From positions 1 to 36,386 of the forward strand of contig DASZDK010000077.1 in NCBI GenBank assembly GCA_035942035.1: 36,386 nt of DNA. The letters are read 5' to 3'. The stretch is from JAHWJR01 sp035942035 (GTDB taxonomy: Bacteria; Actinomycetota; Acidimicrobiia; Acidimicrobiales; CADCSY01). Positions 35,988-36,386 of this stretch are shown here, in pieces. The position numbers and the translations under genes are program-made. Numbering within the stretch: position 1 is the stretch's first letter; each line of letters starts with the position of its first letter. A model generated the notes under the pieces. It saw nothing but the letters and a program-made list of their open reading frames with translations, was not told the DNA's origin and made no database searches.

Positions 35988-36386
35988 CTACCCGCCGCCG
36001 GCGGCGACGGGGATGGATACGGTCACCCGGCGGTTCTTCTGCCGGCCCTCGGGGTTGTCGGATCCGTCCTCGTTGTTGTTGGGGGCGACGGGATGGCGCT
36101 TGCCCCGTCCCTCCACGACGACCTCGACACCGGCGGCGGCCAGCTCGGCTGCGAGCGCCTGGCGCACCGACTCGGCCCGGCGCAGCGACAGGTCGTCGTT
36201 GTACTGGTCGGATCCGACGTTGTCGGTGTGGCCGACGATCGTCACGGCGTCCGTCGCACGGGTCAGGAGCTGGCGGGCCTCGGCCAGGCTCGGTTCCGCC
36301 GCCGGCTCCAGGGCGGCGCTGTCGAACGCGAAGAGCACGTCCGCGGCGAGGGAGACCTCGATCGAGTCCTGGGAGAAGGCAAGCCC
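35988..36386 (-). CDS. OmpA-family peptidoglycan-binding domain protein, 5' end outside window
   Basis: C-terminal 132 codons of an OmpA/MotB-type domain protein; the N-terminus lies beyond the right edge. Conserved points: EVSLAADVLFAFDSAALEPA (the FDSA start of the domain), TIVGHTDNVGSDQYNDDLSL, RRAESVRQALAAEL, and the end EGRQKNRRVTVSIPV. The D of HTDNVGSD and the R of NRRV are the diaminopimelate-contacting positions in the family, so it probably binds peptidoglycan. Whether the missing part carries a signal peptide or membrane helix cannot be seen. It is convergent with recD (26-nt gap). Confidence 0.88.
   Translation of the reverse strand, partial: GLAFSQDSIEVSLAADVLFAFDSAALEPAAEPSLAEARQLLTRATDAVTIVGHTDNVGSDQYNDDLSLRRAESVRQALAAELAAAGVEVVVEGRGKRHPVAPNNNEDGSDNPEGRQKNRRVTVSIPVAAGGG

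Overview
The window is very GC-rich, strongly codon-biased DNA with short intergenic gaps, many GTG (and one TTG) starts and stop/start overlaps of the ATGA/GTGA kind. The gene content (TreS plus GlgB, DUF2330, DUF2182, Csp-type copper protein, NarL-type regulator, VapBC pairs, Ppx, CsbD) points to a high-GC actinobacterium, most likely from the Acidimicrobiia side of the phylum. This placement is inference from gene content and composition; no rRNA or tRNA gene was seen to anchor it.

Layout. (1) 52-4012: trehalose synthase and glycogen branching enzyme in one overlapping unit, the trehalose/maltose/glycogen branch of carbon storage. (2) 4062-6583: a decayed stretch with a truncated histidine-kinase tail, a frameshifted NarL-type response regulator running into it, and two adjacent VapBC toxin-antitoxin pairs of different antitoxin class, the second with a frameshifted toxin. 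(3) 6868-11191: an envelope and metal section: DUF2330 membrane protein translationally coupled to a cupredoxin, a formate/nitrite-family channel on the other strand, a 45-residue metallothionein-like peptide, a DUF2182 membrane protein and a 17-cysteine copper-storage four-helix bundle. Together they look like a copper-handling neighbourhood. (4) 11219-16833: a complete five-gene peptide ABC importer (binding protein, two permeases, two ATPases), every junction overlapping by 4 nt, with a LysR regulator (17027-17977) upstream on the same strand. (5) 18074-19960: a small broken zinc-ribbon gene, a small two-helix membrane protein and a protein with two DUF1990-like halves. (6) 20186-26773: RecQ helicase fused to a phosphoribosyltransferase domain, exopolyphosphatase, CsbD stress peptide, and a UPF1/DNA2-like SF1 helicase with a long coiled-coil insertion. 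(7) 26913-35961: recC-recB-recD, an intact overlapping operon for the RecBCD helicase-nuclease. (8) The 5'-truncated end of an OmpA-family protein runs off the right edge.

Five genes (response regulator, second VapC, zinc ribbon, RecQ, UPF1-like helicase) carry in total seven single-base frame breaks. Six fit a one-base length change in a run of C or G; the seventh fits loss of one A of a pair. In every case adding or removing one base restores a conserved protein. This looks more like uncorrected sequencing/assembly indels than decay, although the truncated kinase next to the regulator looks like a genuine remnant. The best candidates for new biology are the copper cluster with its very small metallothionein, the RecQ-phosphoribosyltransferase fusion, and the coiled-coil SF1 helicase divergent from recCBD. 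No CRISPR array, insertion sequence, tRNA or rRNA was recognised.
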